Source of the DNA: Natronorubrum sulfidifaciens JCM 14089
Lineage (GTDB): Archaea > Halobacteriota > Halobacteria > Halobacteriales > Natrialbaceae
Length of the DNA stretch: 64,000 nucleotides
Direction of reading: 5' to 3'
NCBI RefSeq assembly: GCF_000337735.1
Contig: NZ_AOHX01000046.1
Span: 66,124 to 130,123 of the forward strand
The notes beneath the pieces are model-generated. The model saw nothing but the letters and a program-made list of their open reading frames with translations, had not been told where the DNA came from and did not search any database. Below, in pieces: positions 36,884-45,053 of the stretch (position 1 is the stretch's first letter; each line of letters starts with the position of its first letter). Made by a program: the position numbers and the translations under genes.

Positions 36884-37218
36884 GTCTTGCACTCTCGATG
36901 GGACTCGAGACAGTCCTCTATCACGGCTACGAAGCCACTGGTGACATCACCGGCTTCCCGAACATCGGGACGTACCTGATCTTCGGGATCATTCTGGTCC
37001 CGATCTACATCATGGTCATCTCGTGGTTCGCCGGTGAGCCACGCGACACGAAGACCGGAATGCTCGGTGTCTCCTATCTCGTCGGCATCGCGGCGCAGAT
37101 GTGGATCGGTATGTTCATCCTGACGGTGATCATCGGTCTCATCTTCTACGGTGGGATGCCGGAACCGCTCGGTGCAGCCGGACCGTCCACTGACTCACCG
37201 ATCTTCGGCTTCCTGTAA
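36880..37218 (+). CDS. small membrane subunit of the iron-sulfur/NrfD module
   Basis: The 112-residue protein has two TM helices at about 31-48 and 61-85, joined by the charged loop WFAGEPRDTKTGMLG, and a short Pro/Gly tail. The start overlaps nrfD by four bases, which suggests it is a stoichiometric subunit. I do not recognise a named family. A close paralogue lies 195 bp downstream. A strong hairpin terminator follows its stop. Confidence 0.78.
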   Translation: MSLALSMGLETVLYHGYEATGDITGFPNIGTYLIFGIILVPIYIMVISWFAGEPRDTKTGMLGVSYLVGIAAQMWIGMFILTVIIGLIFYGGMPEPLGAAGPSTDSPIFGFL

Positions 37219-37233
37219 GCCGGACGGTGTTTC

Positions 37234-37274
37234 CGGACCGACCACAGCCATCGATTCTTGTCGGTCCGTTTTTT
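37234..37274 (+). terminator. 9-bp hairpin plus T6 after the NrfD operon
   Basis: CGGACCGAC (37234-37242) pairs with GTCGGTCCG (37260-37268), followed at once by six T residues (37269-37274). It lies 16 bp after the stop of the small membrane subunit. This is the clearest intrinsic-like terminator in the window and separates the operon from the paralogue gene. Confidence 0.8.
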
Positions 37275-37412
37275 GATCGCTGCCCCAACAGCCGTCTGAG
37301 CGTGCAGTATCGTCTCGAGTCGCCACCCCGGCGAACGCCACGTTATTTGGTAACATGATCTGCCTGCACACACAGGGGAAACCACGACTCACTCGAGTCA
37401 CGAATCGAGCGT

Positions 37413-37697
37413 ATGACCGCGCTCGCAACACTGGCGACCGTCCTCTATCACGGCTATGAGGGCACTGCTGGGTTGACCGGGTTCGCCAACGAGGGGACAT
37501 ACATTATCTTCGCCGTTATTCTGGTCCCCATCTATGTGATGCTCGTCGCGTGGTTTGCCGGGGTCCCTCGAGACACGAAAACGGGGTTGCTCGGCGTTTC
37601 ATATCTCGTCGGGATCGCGACGAGTATGTGGGTCTCGATGCTCGTTTTGACGGTGTTGATCGGGCTCATTTTCTACGGCGAGTTTCCGGGCGTGTAA
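37413..37697 (+). CDS. paralogue of the small NrfD-module membrane subunit
   Basis: The 94-residue protein repeats the previous small subunit. By hand alignment about 60 of 83 core residues are identical, including TVLYHGYE, GTY, ILVPIY, PRDTKTG and LGVSYLVGIA. It lacks the Pro/Gly C-terminal tail. It has its own upstream region after the terminator, with the AT-rich GTTATTTGG near 37351, so it can be expressed apart from the operon. It may swap with the operon-encoded subunit under other conditions. Confidence 0.78.
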   Translation: MTALATLATVLYHGYEGTAGLTGFANEGTYIIFAVILVPIYVMLVAWFAGVPRDTKTGLLGVSYLVGIATSMWVSMLVLTVLIGLIFYGEFPGV

Positions 37698-37802
37698 CAG
37701 TTCTCGAACCGCATCGGGCCGGCCCCGGTGTTGATCGAACACTGAACCATCACACGTATCCCGTTCGGCTACTTTACTCTCGAGTAACGCATACCACGCA
37801 CT

Positions 37803-38897
37803 ATGAGCATCACAGAACACGAACTCAAGATCGAACTCGAGGGGATCGAAGACCCGGACATCGGCGAGGATATCGTCTCACTCGGGTTGGTCAACGACGT
37901 CCGCATCGAGGACGAGACGGCCAAGATCTCGCTTGCACTGAACGCGCCGTATGCACCCTCCGAGATGGAACTCGGGAACCGGATCCGTGAGGTCGTCAGC
38001 GAGGCCGGACTCGAGGCCGACCTGCGCGCCCACGTCGGCTCGGAACACGGGTTCGACGACGAGGTGCTCCCTCGCGTCCGAAACGTCATCGCCGTCTCCT
38101 CCGGGAAAGGTGGTGTCGGCAAGACGACGGTCGCCGCAAACCTCGCTGCGGGCCTCGAGAAGCGCGGTGCCATGGTCGGCCTGCTCGACGCGGACATTCA
38201 CGGCCCGAACGTGCCACGCATTCTGCCGGTCGAAACCGAACCCGGCGTGACGCCGAGTGAGGACATCGTTCCGCCCCGATCCGACGGTGTCCGAATCATC
38301 AGTATGGGCTTTATGATGGAAGACGAGGACGATCCAGCGATCCTCCGTGGACCGATGGTCAACAAGTTCATGCTGAAGTTCTTAGAGGGCGTCGAGTGGG
38401 GCCGACTCGATTACCTCATCGTCGACCTGCCGCCGGGGACGGGTGACGCGACGCTGAACCTGCTGCAGTCGATGCCCGTGACGGGTGCCGTCGTCGTGAC
38501 GACACCTCAGGAGATGGCGCTCGACGACACACGGAAAGGAATCCAGATGTTCAACAAACACGACACGCCGGTGCTGGGCGTCGTCGAAAACATGAGTTCG
38601 TTTATCTGTCCATCCTGTGACGACGAACACGGCCTGTTCGGCACCGAAGGGGCCCAGACCATCGTCGACAAATACGATATCCCGCTGCTCGGTCAGATTC
38701 CGATCCACCCCGACTTCGGTGCTGAAGGCAGCGAGGGGGCACTCGTCAAAGACGACTCGAGTCCGGTCCAAGAGACCGTCGAGGAGTTCGTCGCCGAAGT
38801 CTCCGACCGCGTCGGTGAGACCAACCGTCGGACGGTCGCCGAACACGTCGGTGGCGGCGAACCGGACGATGCGCTTCCAACCGAAACGGAAGACTAA
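37803..38897 (+). CDS. Mrp/NBP35-type iron-sulfur cluster carrier ATPase
   Basis: The 364-residue protein has an N-terminal MIP18/DUF59 domain (about 1-85) and a deviant Walker A P-loop SSGKGGVGKTT at about 100-110. The switch region is LLDADIHGPN and Walker B is LIVDLPPGTGD. The cluster-binding CPSC lies at about 273-276 in SFICPSCDDEHGLF. Mrp/ApbC proteins carry and hand over [4Fe-4S] clusters. A TATA-like TACTTTAC at 37770-37777 precedes the ATG by about 26 bp. It lies just after the NrfD module, whose ferredoxin needs four clusters. Confidence 0.92.
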   Translation: MSITEHELKIELEGIEDPDIGEDIVSLGLVNDVRIEDETAKISLALNAPYAPSEMELGNRIREVVSEAGLEADLRAHVGSEHGFDDEVLPRVRNVIAVSSGKGGVGKTTVAANLAAGLEKRGAMVGLLDADIHGPNVPRILPVETEPGVTPSEDIVPPRSDGVRIISMGFMMEDEDDPAILRGPMVNKFMLKFLEGVEWGRLDYLIVDLPPGTGDATLNLLQSMPVTGAVVVTTPQEMALDDTRKGIQMFNKHDTPVLGVVENMSSFICPSCDDEHGLFGTEGAQTIVDKYDIPLLGQIPIHPDFGAEGSEGALVKDDSSPVQETVEEFVAEVSDRVGETNRRTVAEHVGGGEPDDALPTETED

Positions 38898-38985
38898 GCG
38901 CCTCCGACTGCCTGCACGTCGTTTCATACGGGCTGCGATCCCGATATCCCGAACCCGAGACTAGCCTGCAGGCCACACCGTAACC

Positions 38986-39003
38986 GACGGACAGGAGTCC
39001 GTC
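38986..39003. terminator. 7-bp hairpin between convergent genes
   Basis: GACGGAC (38986-38992) and GTCCGTC (38997-39003) form a perfect stem with an AGGA loop, directly after the stop of the amphi-Trp gene and 88 bp after the Mrp gene. There is no T-run. It may act on both converging transcripts. Confidence 0.4.
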
Positions 39004-39252
39004 TCAGGGCTCTTTTTCGAGTTTCCACTCGAGTGTTACCGTGATTTTCTCACGGGGTCCACCGAGCATCGGCGAGCGCTCTTCGACTTCGATTCCGTAC
39101 TCGAGTTCCGGCGGAGGTGACAGCGTCAACAGCTTGTTGCCAACTCGGACATCGGCGGCCCCCTCACTCCGAATTTCCTGTGCGAGTTCCTGTACCAGAT
39201 CAGCGGCCTCCTCCCGTGAAACCTGTTCGTCGTGATCGGTCGTCTCTGCCAT
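39004..39252 (-). CDS. amphi-Trp domain protein
   Basis: The 82-residue protein has an N-terminal helix (SREEAADLVQELAQEIRSEG), then strands with PPPELEYGIEVEER and a final ITVTLEWKLEKEP. This alternating, single-Trp ending is the amphi-Trp domain pattern seen in many small haloarchaeal proteins. The function is unknown. The gene is convergent with the Mrp ATPase. Confidence 0.78.
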   Translation of the reverse strand: MAETTDHDEQVSREEAADLVQELAQEIRSEGAADVRVGNKLLTLSPPPELEYGIEVEERSPMLGGPREKITVTLEWKLEKEP

Positions 39253-39406
39253 AGGAGATGGCCACCGAGCGGACATAAATAGGTTGGCGGCGATTCGGCA
39301 GGGACGGCACTGTTCACACGGAACTAGCAGTTGACGTATCTGTTCTTGAGAACGATAGCGGCGACGAGTGACCGACACGAGCAGCGACACGACCGCTGAA
39401 CTCCCG

Positions 39407-40540
39407 TCACTCCGTCGGCGGGACCGGTTCGTCCTCGAGCAGCGAGCGGACGTACTTCGTGACGTGGTCGTCGATTCGGCGTTTGTAGCCGGCCTGTCGG
39501 GCGAGGCGATCGAGTTCGCGGGCGACGAGGCTGCCGTACTGAACGGCCTTTTTATCCCGTCTGGCGACGTCCTCGGGGAGCACGTCGGCAGCGACGAGCC
39601 GAAGCGCGCGTTTGCGTTCGTCCTCGTCGGCCAGCAACGAATCGGGGAGCCGCAGCGCTGCGTCGACGACGGCGTCGTGGAGCAAGGGCATGACTGGCTC
39701 GAGCCCCGTCGCCTCGATTGCGTGGCGGTCGCGAGGCAGCTGGTCGGGCAGTGTCGCGATCCCTTCGCGAACGGCCCCGCGGGTCGTTTCGGCCTCGACA
39801 CGGTGGTCGAGATGGACGACTTTCTCGTAGCCGCCGAACAGCTCGTCGGCTCCCTGTCCCACTGCCAGCGCGTCGAAGCCCTCGGCGGCGACGTGTTCGC
39901 CGACCAGCGACAGCGGCAGCGCGATCTGGACGTCCATCGCGTTCGTTCGGCCGATCGCACGGGCGACGTGGGGCACGGTGCGCTCGAGATCCGTGGGCTC
40001 GAGGGAGACGACGGTTAGCTCGCGGCCCATCGCATCGGCGGCCGTCCGGGCGGCCTCGACGTCGTGGCTGTCGGGAAAGCCGACGACGAAAAGTGGCGCG
40101 TCGAGCAACTCGGCGACCAGCGCCGAATCGACGCCGCCGGAGAAGGCGACGGCGATGTCGTGGTCGGCAGATCGGGCGTCAGTTGTCGCCGTTCGGATCG
40201 CGTCCGAGAGCCGCTCGAGTGCCGCGTCGTGGTCCGTCTCGAGTGGCGGCTCGGGGAGCGTCCACCGGGGCTCGGGGTCGGTCTCGGCTGTCAAATCCAG
40301 CGTCGATCCCGGCGGGAGGAGTTCGGGTACCTCGAGGGCGGTGGGCTCGAACGCCCACTGGGTGTCGGGGTTCGTCGGGTCACGGTCGGCCTCGACGTAC
40401 AGCGGAACGCGGCCGAGAACGTCTCGGACCAGTGTCCCGTCGAGTTCTCCGGCGAAGCCGACCGTCCCTGGCAACGGCTCGTCGTGCTCGAGCGCTCGAC
40501 GGACGAGTTCGGCGTCGGCACCGCGCAGCGTCGGGCTCAT
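39407..40540 (-). CDS. asparagine synthetase-like PP-loop protein without glutaminase activity
   Basis: The 377-residue protein has the ATP pyrophosphatase domain of asparagine synthetase: the PP motif FSGGVDSALVAELL, then FVVGFPDSHD and the later GQGADELFGGYEK. The N-terminal part of about 90 residues is much shorter than the Asn synthetase glutaminase domain and lacks a Cys2 nucleophile, so glutamine cannot be the amide donor by the usual route. It might amidate or adenylate another substrate with free ammonia or an amine. Its start overlaps the stop of the PHP gene as ATGA, so the two are co-translated. Confidence 0.85.
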   Translation of the reverse strand: MSPTLRGADAELVRRALEHDEPLPGTVGFAGELDGTLVRDVLGRVPLYVEADRDPTNPDTQWAFEPTALEVPELLPPGSTLDLTAETDPEPRWTLPEPPLETDHDAALERLSDAIRTATTDARSADHDIAVAFSGGVDSALVAELLDAPLFVVGFPDSHDVEAARTAADAMGRELTVVSLEPTDLERTVPHVARAIGRTNAMDVQIALPLSLVGEHVAAEGFDALAVGQGADELFGGYEKVVHLDHRVEAETTRGAVREGIATLPDQLPRDRHAIEATGLEPVMPLLHDAVVDAALRLPDSLLADEDERKRALRLVAADVLPEDVARRDKKAVQYGSLVARELDRLARQAGYKRRIDDHVTKYVRSLLEDEPVPPTE

Positions 40541-41223
40541 CGGAACAGCCCCAGAACGCCGTTTCTGACGCGTCTCGAAACGCCGCCAGCAGCCTGTTGA
40601 AAGCTGATCCGCCACGGTGTTCGTTTGCCCTCGACGGAGGTGCGACCGGCGCGGATCGCCTCGAGGATCGCGTCGACGGAGCGCTCGTCGGCGTCGACAC
40701 GGGTCACGGCTTGACCGACCATCTCGCTGATGTGTGCATCACTCCCGGCAGTCATCGGCAGTTCACGGGACCTGGCGAAGCGCTCGGCCTGACGGTTCGC
40801 TCGGCCGGTCAGCAGTCGGGAGTTGTAGATCTCGATCGCATCGCCCATGGCGAGTTCGTCGCGGGAGACCCGAGCCATCACGCCGTGGCGTGACTCCTGG
40901 AACGGGTGTGGAATCACCGCGAGGCCGCCCTGATCGTGGATCGCCTCGAGCGTCGATTCGTAGGAGAGTCCGGGCGGGACGGCCTCCTCGAGTCCGAACC
41001 CCAGAATGTGGCCGGCTTTGCTCGAGATTTCCATCGCCGGAATGCCGACCAGTCCGTATTCGGGGGCGCGCTCGGCGGCGGCGAGGCTGGCGTCGATTTC
41101 GTCGTGGTCGGTCACGGCGATCGCGTCCAGGCCGACGGCGTCTGCCTGTTCTAAGATCAGTTCGACCGGATCTCGGCCGTCATAGGACAACGACGAGTGA
41201 GCGTGGAGTTCAACCGACAGCAC
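40537..41223 (-). CDS. PHP-domain metal-dependent phosphoesterase
   Basis: The 228-residue protein has the PHP metal motifs in order: ELHAHSSLSYDG near the start, VTDHDEI at about 37-43, AMEISS, VIPHPF at about 104-109 and AGSDAHISEMVG near 170-181. PHP proteins hydrolyse phosphoesters or histidinol-type phosphates. This short form resembles the stand-alone YciV/RNase AM-type group. The start is GTG at 41223. It is followed with a four-base overlap by the PP-loop gene, so a joint substrate is likely. Confidence 0.88.
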   Translation of the reverse strand: MLSVELHAHSSLSYDGRDPVELILEQADAVGLDAIAVTDHDEIDASLAAAERAPEYGLVGIPAMEISSKAGHILGFGLEEAVPPGLSYESTLEAIHDQGGLAVIPHPFQESRHGVMARVSRDELAMGDAIEIYNSRLLTGRANRQAERFARSRELPMTAGSDAHISEMVGQAVTRVDADERSVDAILEAIRAGRTSVEGKRTPWRISFQQAAGGVSRRVRNGVLGLFR

Positions 41224-41292
41224 GTGTATGTCCCATGGTTAGGGTGGATCGATCAAAAACACCCCGGTCCGTGGTGTGACTCCGACCGTCGG

Positions 41293-41739
41293 CTACTCGT
41301 CGGGATCGAGTTCGACCAACTCGAGCGATCGATCGAGGTGACAGACGTCGTGTGGCGGGTCGCCGATGATATCGCGGATGCGATACTCCGTGTCGAACTC
41401 AACCGCGTCGGGTTCGCAGTACTCGTGGCTCGGACAGTCGACGTACGGACAGGAGCCGGGCAAGCTCGTTTTGCTGCCGGCGAACGCGCCTTTCGAGGTG
41501 ATGTTCGCGCGAACGGAGACGGGCTCGACTTCGACCGCGCGGACGCCGCCGTCGTGCATGGCACACTCGAGGGTCTGAGCGTTCTCGCGAATGGATGTGA
41601 TGCGGTATTTGCTCCCCTCGTTCAGATTGAGACACTGGCTCCGGTAGGGACAGCCGGCACAGGCGTCGGCCTCGCCGTGATAGACGAACTCGGTGTCGGG
41701 CTCGGCGAGGCGAGTTCCGACGAGCGTAACGGTGGACAT
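41293..41739 (-). CDS. UPF0179 family cysteine-rich protein
   Basis: The 148-residue protein has two cysteine groups, CAGCPYRSQC at about residues 27-36 and CPYVDCPSHEYC near 97-108, within the archaeal UPF0179 pattern. The spacing could hold an iron-sulfur cluster or zinc, but no function is known for the family. The ATG at 41739 gives the usual MSTVTLVGTRLA start. It precedes the PHP gene by 69 bp on the same strand. Confidence 0.85.
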   Translation of the reverse strand: MSTVTLVGTRLAEPDTEFVYHGEADACAGCPYRSQCLNLNEGSKYRITSIRENAQTLECAMHDGGVRAVEVEPVSVRANITSKGAFAGSKTSLPGSCPYVDCPSHEYCEPDAVEFDTEYRIRDIIGDPPHDVCHLDRSLELVELDPDE

Positions 41740-41918
41740 GGTGGTGGGTAGTTCCCGGCCGCGGTTAAGACTCACGTCCGGACAGCACACACTCGAGCCG
41801 GCGTTGCTGGCGGCTTATACTGCCGGACAAACGATTCACGCACCGATCGCACGCGAACGCGCGTCGCCGTCGTCGACGCGCCGTGAGACGCGATCAGGCG
41901 TGTACTGACTGTTGCCCG

Positions 41919-42377
41919 TCAGTATGAGGCCGAGTCGGAGGCGTCGTCCGCGGCTGTCGGTCCAGTCAACTCGTCGAGTCGCTCGAAGTACGTCTCTCGT
42001 GGCACCTGATAGAGGCCGCGGTAGTCGACCTCACCCTCGGCGAACGCGCGAGCGAGCGCGAGTGCACGGGCGATGGCGTCGTCCTGTGTTGGAAACCGCT
42101 CGTTCTCGGCGGAGACGTCGGGCTCGAGATAGAGCGTGACGTACCAGTCAGTTTCGTCGGTTCGGGTGGTCGGATTCGTCCCGGGGCGGCGGGTTCGCTT
42201 GCCGTGGGTCACGTACAGCGTGGGGAGACAGGCCGCAGGGAAGTCATCGCCGTTGAAGACGTCCGGCCGGTATGCGAGTACGAGCCGGCCGTCGTCGCCG
42301 TGGCTCCAGACGTCCCAACCGTCCGCAAGCGACGAGCGCAGCCGTTCGGAGTCGTCGTCGGACGCCGTATCAGTCAT
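41919..42377 (-). CDS. DUF5820-like haloarchaeal protein
   Basis: The 152-residue acidic protein has a conserved-looking core LADGWDVWSHGDDGRLVLAYRPDVF, then ACLPTLYVTHGKR and WYVTLYLEPD. It resembles what I recall as DUF5820. No catalytic motif is visible. GTATATACTG at 42401-42410, a TATA box on the minus strand, is about 25 bp upstream of the ATG at 42377 and rules out the longer frame that opens at 42578. Confidence 0.7.
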   Translation of the reverse strand: MTDTASDDDSERLRSSLADGWDVWSHGDDGRLVLAYRPDVFNGDDFPAACLPTLYVTHGKRTRRPGTNPTTRTDETDWYVTLYLEPDVSAENERFPTQDDAIARALALARAFAEGEVDYRGLYQVPRETYFERLDELTGPTAADDASDSASY

Positions 42378-42979
42378 ACGTCGTGTTACCCTCGCCGGCC
42401 GTATATACTGTCGGAGACGGACTCGAGTGTCGTCATCGAACTCGACTCGCGCGAGCCGCGGGCCAGCCGCGCGCGAGCGTTCCCGGACCCTGCAAGCCGA
42501 TAATTTATGTCGCGATTGCTCGATTGAGTGGTGTGGTACCGAATATCTGTATACGATTCTGGTAGTATTTGCCTGCAATAAGCTCCTGATAAATATCTTT
42601 TGGGGCTAAAGCTAAGTAGCTGGATTACTCACTCATTAAACACTATCGGTATCCGTCCGACGGACCGATTCACCCTGCGTCCGTCCCCGGCGCACCGTTG
42701 TTCATGTCCCCGATACGGACCTCGCGCAACGGCACGTGGTGATCGATCACATATGACACGACAGACCGCCGCCTACTGCGGTTCGGAACGCCCGACGAGC
42801 CTGCCACTCGAGGCGCGACCCGAACGCGACAGTGACACCATGTCTGTCGACGATGCAGTTCGACGGATTCCGACGGTTCGACCACGATGCCACGGCTGGT
42901 CGGACGACGTCCGCTCCGAACACGGTCCGTATGACTACGGACGATGCAGACGGGGGAGACCGCAACTGGCAATGATACC
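42378..42979 (+). promoter_or_regulatory. 602-bp region with the long leader of the prkA operon
   Basis: The left edge holds the minus-strand promoter of the DUF5820-like gene. The middle (42535-42650) is AT-rich with TATA-like ATAAATATC near 42590 and ATTAAACAC near 42635. These predict a 5' leader of over 300 nt for prkA. GTCCG-A-CGGAC (42655-42665) is a small palindrome just downstream. A frame from 42754 to 42983 overlaps the prkA start as ATGA, but its Arg-rich product is not convincing. Confidence 0.4.
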
Positions 42980-45052
42980 ATGACCGGTGACATCGAGACA
43001 CTCGAGAAGCTCAGTACGGATTACAAGGAATCGATGCCCGCAGACCTGCGGGAGACCAAGTCCTTCGACTGGTACCTCGAAACGCTGTACGAGGACCCGA
43101 AGGTCACCCGCAACGCCCACCAGCGGGTTGCGGACATGTTCGACTACTACGGGACGTCTTACGACGAGACCCGAGGAATGGTCGAGTACAAACTCGCCTC
43201 GGAGGACCCGTTGAACGACGGTGAGAACACCTTCTACGGGACGGTGATCCACCAGTCGATCCACGAGTTCGTGAACAAGGTCAAGTCGGGTGCCCGTCGA
43301 CTGGGTCCGGAACGGCGGATCAAACTCCTGCTCGGGCCGGTTGGCTCCGGGAAATCTCACTTCGACAAGCAGGTTCGAAAGTACTTCGAGGACTACACCC
43401 TCCGCGATGAGGGGCGGATGTACACCTTCCGCTGGACGAACCTCTGTGATGTCATCAAAGACCAGGACCCCGCTGACGACACCGTTCGGTCGCCGATGAA
43501 TCAGGACCCGCTCGTGTTGTTGCCCGTCCAGCAGCGCCAGCAGGTGATCGACGACCTAAATGAGCGTCTCGACGCACCCTACACCATCCAGAACGAGCAG
43601 GCGCTCGATCCGGAAAGCGAGTTCTACATGGACAAGCTGCTGGCGTACTACGACGACGACCTTCAGGCCGTCCTCGAGAACCACGTCGAGATCATCCGGC
43701 TCGTCGCCGACGAGAACAAACGCCAGGGACTCGAGACGTTCGAGCCCAAGGACAAGAAAAATCAGGACGAGACGGAGCTAACGGGCGACGTCAACTACTC
43801 GAAGATCGCCATCTACGGCGAGAGCGATCCACGCGCGTTCGATTACTCCGGGGCGTTCTGTAACGCGAACAGGGGAATTTTCAGCGGTGAAGAGCTCCTG
43901 AAACTCCAGCGCGAGTTCCTCTATGACTTCCTGCACGCGACCCAGGAACAGACGATCAAGCCAAAGAACAACCCGCGGATCGACATCGACCAGGTGATCG
44001 TCGGGCGGACGAACATGCCCGAGTACAAGGACAAAAAGGGCGACGAGAAGATGGAGGCGTTCAACGACCGCACCAAGCGCATCGACTTCCCGTACGTCCT
44101 CTCGTATGAAGACGAGGCCCTGATCTACAACAAGATGCTTTCCAACGCCGACGTCCCCGACATCAACGTCGAGCCCCACACCTTAGAGATGGCGGGGCTG
44201 TTCGGCGTGCTCACGCGGATCGAAGAGCCCGACACCGAGACGGTCGACCTGCTCTCGAAGGCGAAGGCGTACAACGACGAGATCGACGAGGGCGACGACA
44301 TCGACGTCAAGAAACTCCGCGAGGAAGCCGCCGCGAAAGCCGAAATCGGCGAAGGGATGGTCGGCATCTCGCCGCGGTTTATCGGCGACGAAATCGCCGA
44401 GGCGATCATGGACTCGAAACACCGCCAGCGCGGCTTCCTCTCGCCGCTGACGGTGTTTAACTTCTTCGAGGAGAATCTCGAGCACCACGGCTCGATCCCC
44501 GAAGACAACTTCGAGAAGTACTACCGCTACCTCGAGATGGTTCGCGAGGAGTACAAAGAGCGCGCCATCGAGGACGTCCGCCATGCACTGGCTTACGACT
44601 TAGACGAGATCCAGCGTCAGGGCGAGAAGTACATGGACCACGTGATGGCCTACATCGACGACGACACGATCGAAGACGAACTCACGGGTCGCGAGCAAGA
44701 ACCCGACGAGACGTTCCTCCGAAGCGTCGAGGAGAAACTCGACATTCCCGAAGACCGCAAAGAGGACTTCCGCCAGGAAGTGTCGAACTGGGTCTCCCGC
44801 CGTGCTCGCGAGGGCGAGGCGTTCAACCCGCAGGACAACGAGCGCCTGCGCCGCGCCTTGGAGCGAAAGCTCTGGGAGGACAAGAAACACAACATCAACT
44901 TCTCGGCGCTGGTCAGCGCCAACGAGTTCGACGACGACGAACGCTCGTCGTGGATCGACGCGCTGATCGAACAGGGCTACTCCGAGGCAGGGGCCAAAGA
45001 AGTACTCGAGTTCGCCGGCGCGGAGGTCGCCAAAGCAGAGATGGAAGACTGA
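42980..45052 (+). CDS. prkA: PrkA-type AAA protein (first copy)
   Basis: The 690-residue protein is a PrkA/YeaG-type protein. It has an AAA domain with Walker A GPVGSGKS at 119-126 and a C-terminal kinase-like region. E. coli YeaG is about 644 residues. PrkA proteins were first described as serine kinases and later as AAA+ proteases; which applies here is open. The start at 42980 (MTGDIETLEKLS) is the family-like one; an ATG 36 bases upstream is also in frame. The second copy starts one base after its stop, and two further genes follow in the same operon. Bacterial YeaG-YeaH acts in nitrogen starvation and stress. Confidence 0.9.
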   Translation: MTGDIETLEKLSTDYKESMPADLRETKSFDWYLETLYEDPKVTRNAHQRVADMFDYYGTSYDETRGMVEYKLASEDPLNDGENTFYGTVIHQSIHEFVNKVKSGARRLGPERRIKLLLGPVGSGKSHFDKQVRKYFEDYTLRDEGRMYTFRWTNLCDVIKDQDPADDTVRSPMNQDPLVLLPVQQRQQVIDDLNERLDAPYTIQNEQALDPESEFYMDKLLAYYDDDLQAVLENHVEIIRLVADENKRQGLETFEPKDKKNQDETELTGDVNYSKIAIYGESDPRAFDYSGAFCNANRGIFSGEELLKLQREFLYDFLHATQEQTIKPKNNPRIDIDQVIVGRTNMPEYKDKKGDEKMEAFNDRTKRIDFPYVLSYEDEALIYNKMLSNADVPDINVEPHTLEMAGLFGVLTRIEEPDTETVDLLSKAKAYNDEIDEGDDIDVKKLREEAAAKAEIGEGMVGISPRFIGDEIAEAIMDSKHRQRGFLSPLTVFNFFEENLEHHGSIPEDNFEKYYRYLEMVREEYKERAIEDVRHALAYDLDEIQRQGEKYMDHVMAYIDDDTIEDELTGREQEPDETFLRSVEEKLDIPEDRKEDFRQEVSNWVSRRAREGEAFNPQDNERLRRALERKLWEDKKHNINFSALVSANEFDDDERSSWIDALIEQGYSEAGAKEVLEFAGAEVAKAEMED

Positions 45053-45053
45053 T

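Noticed and set aside
42754..42983. A 76-codon frame before prkA, ending in ATGA overlap with its start
   Set aside because: The product is Arg/Pro-rich, not acidic like real haloarchaeal proteins, has no domain, and may exist by chance in a GC-rich leader. Conservation would be needed to accept it.
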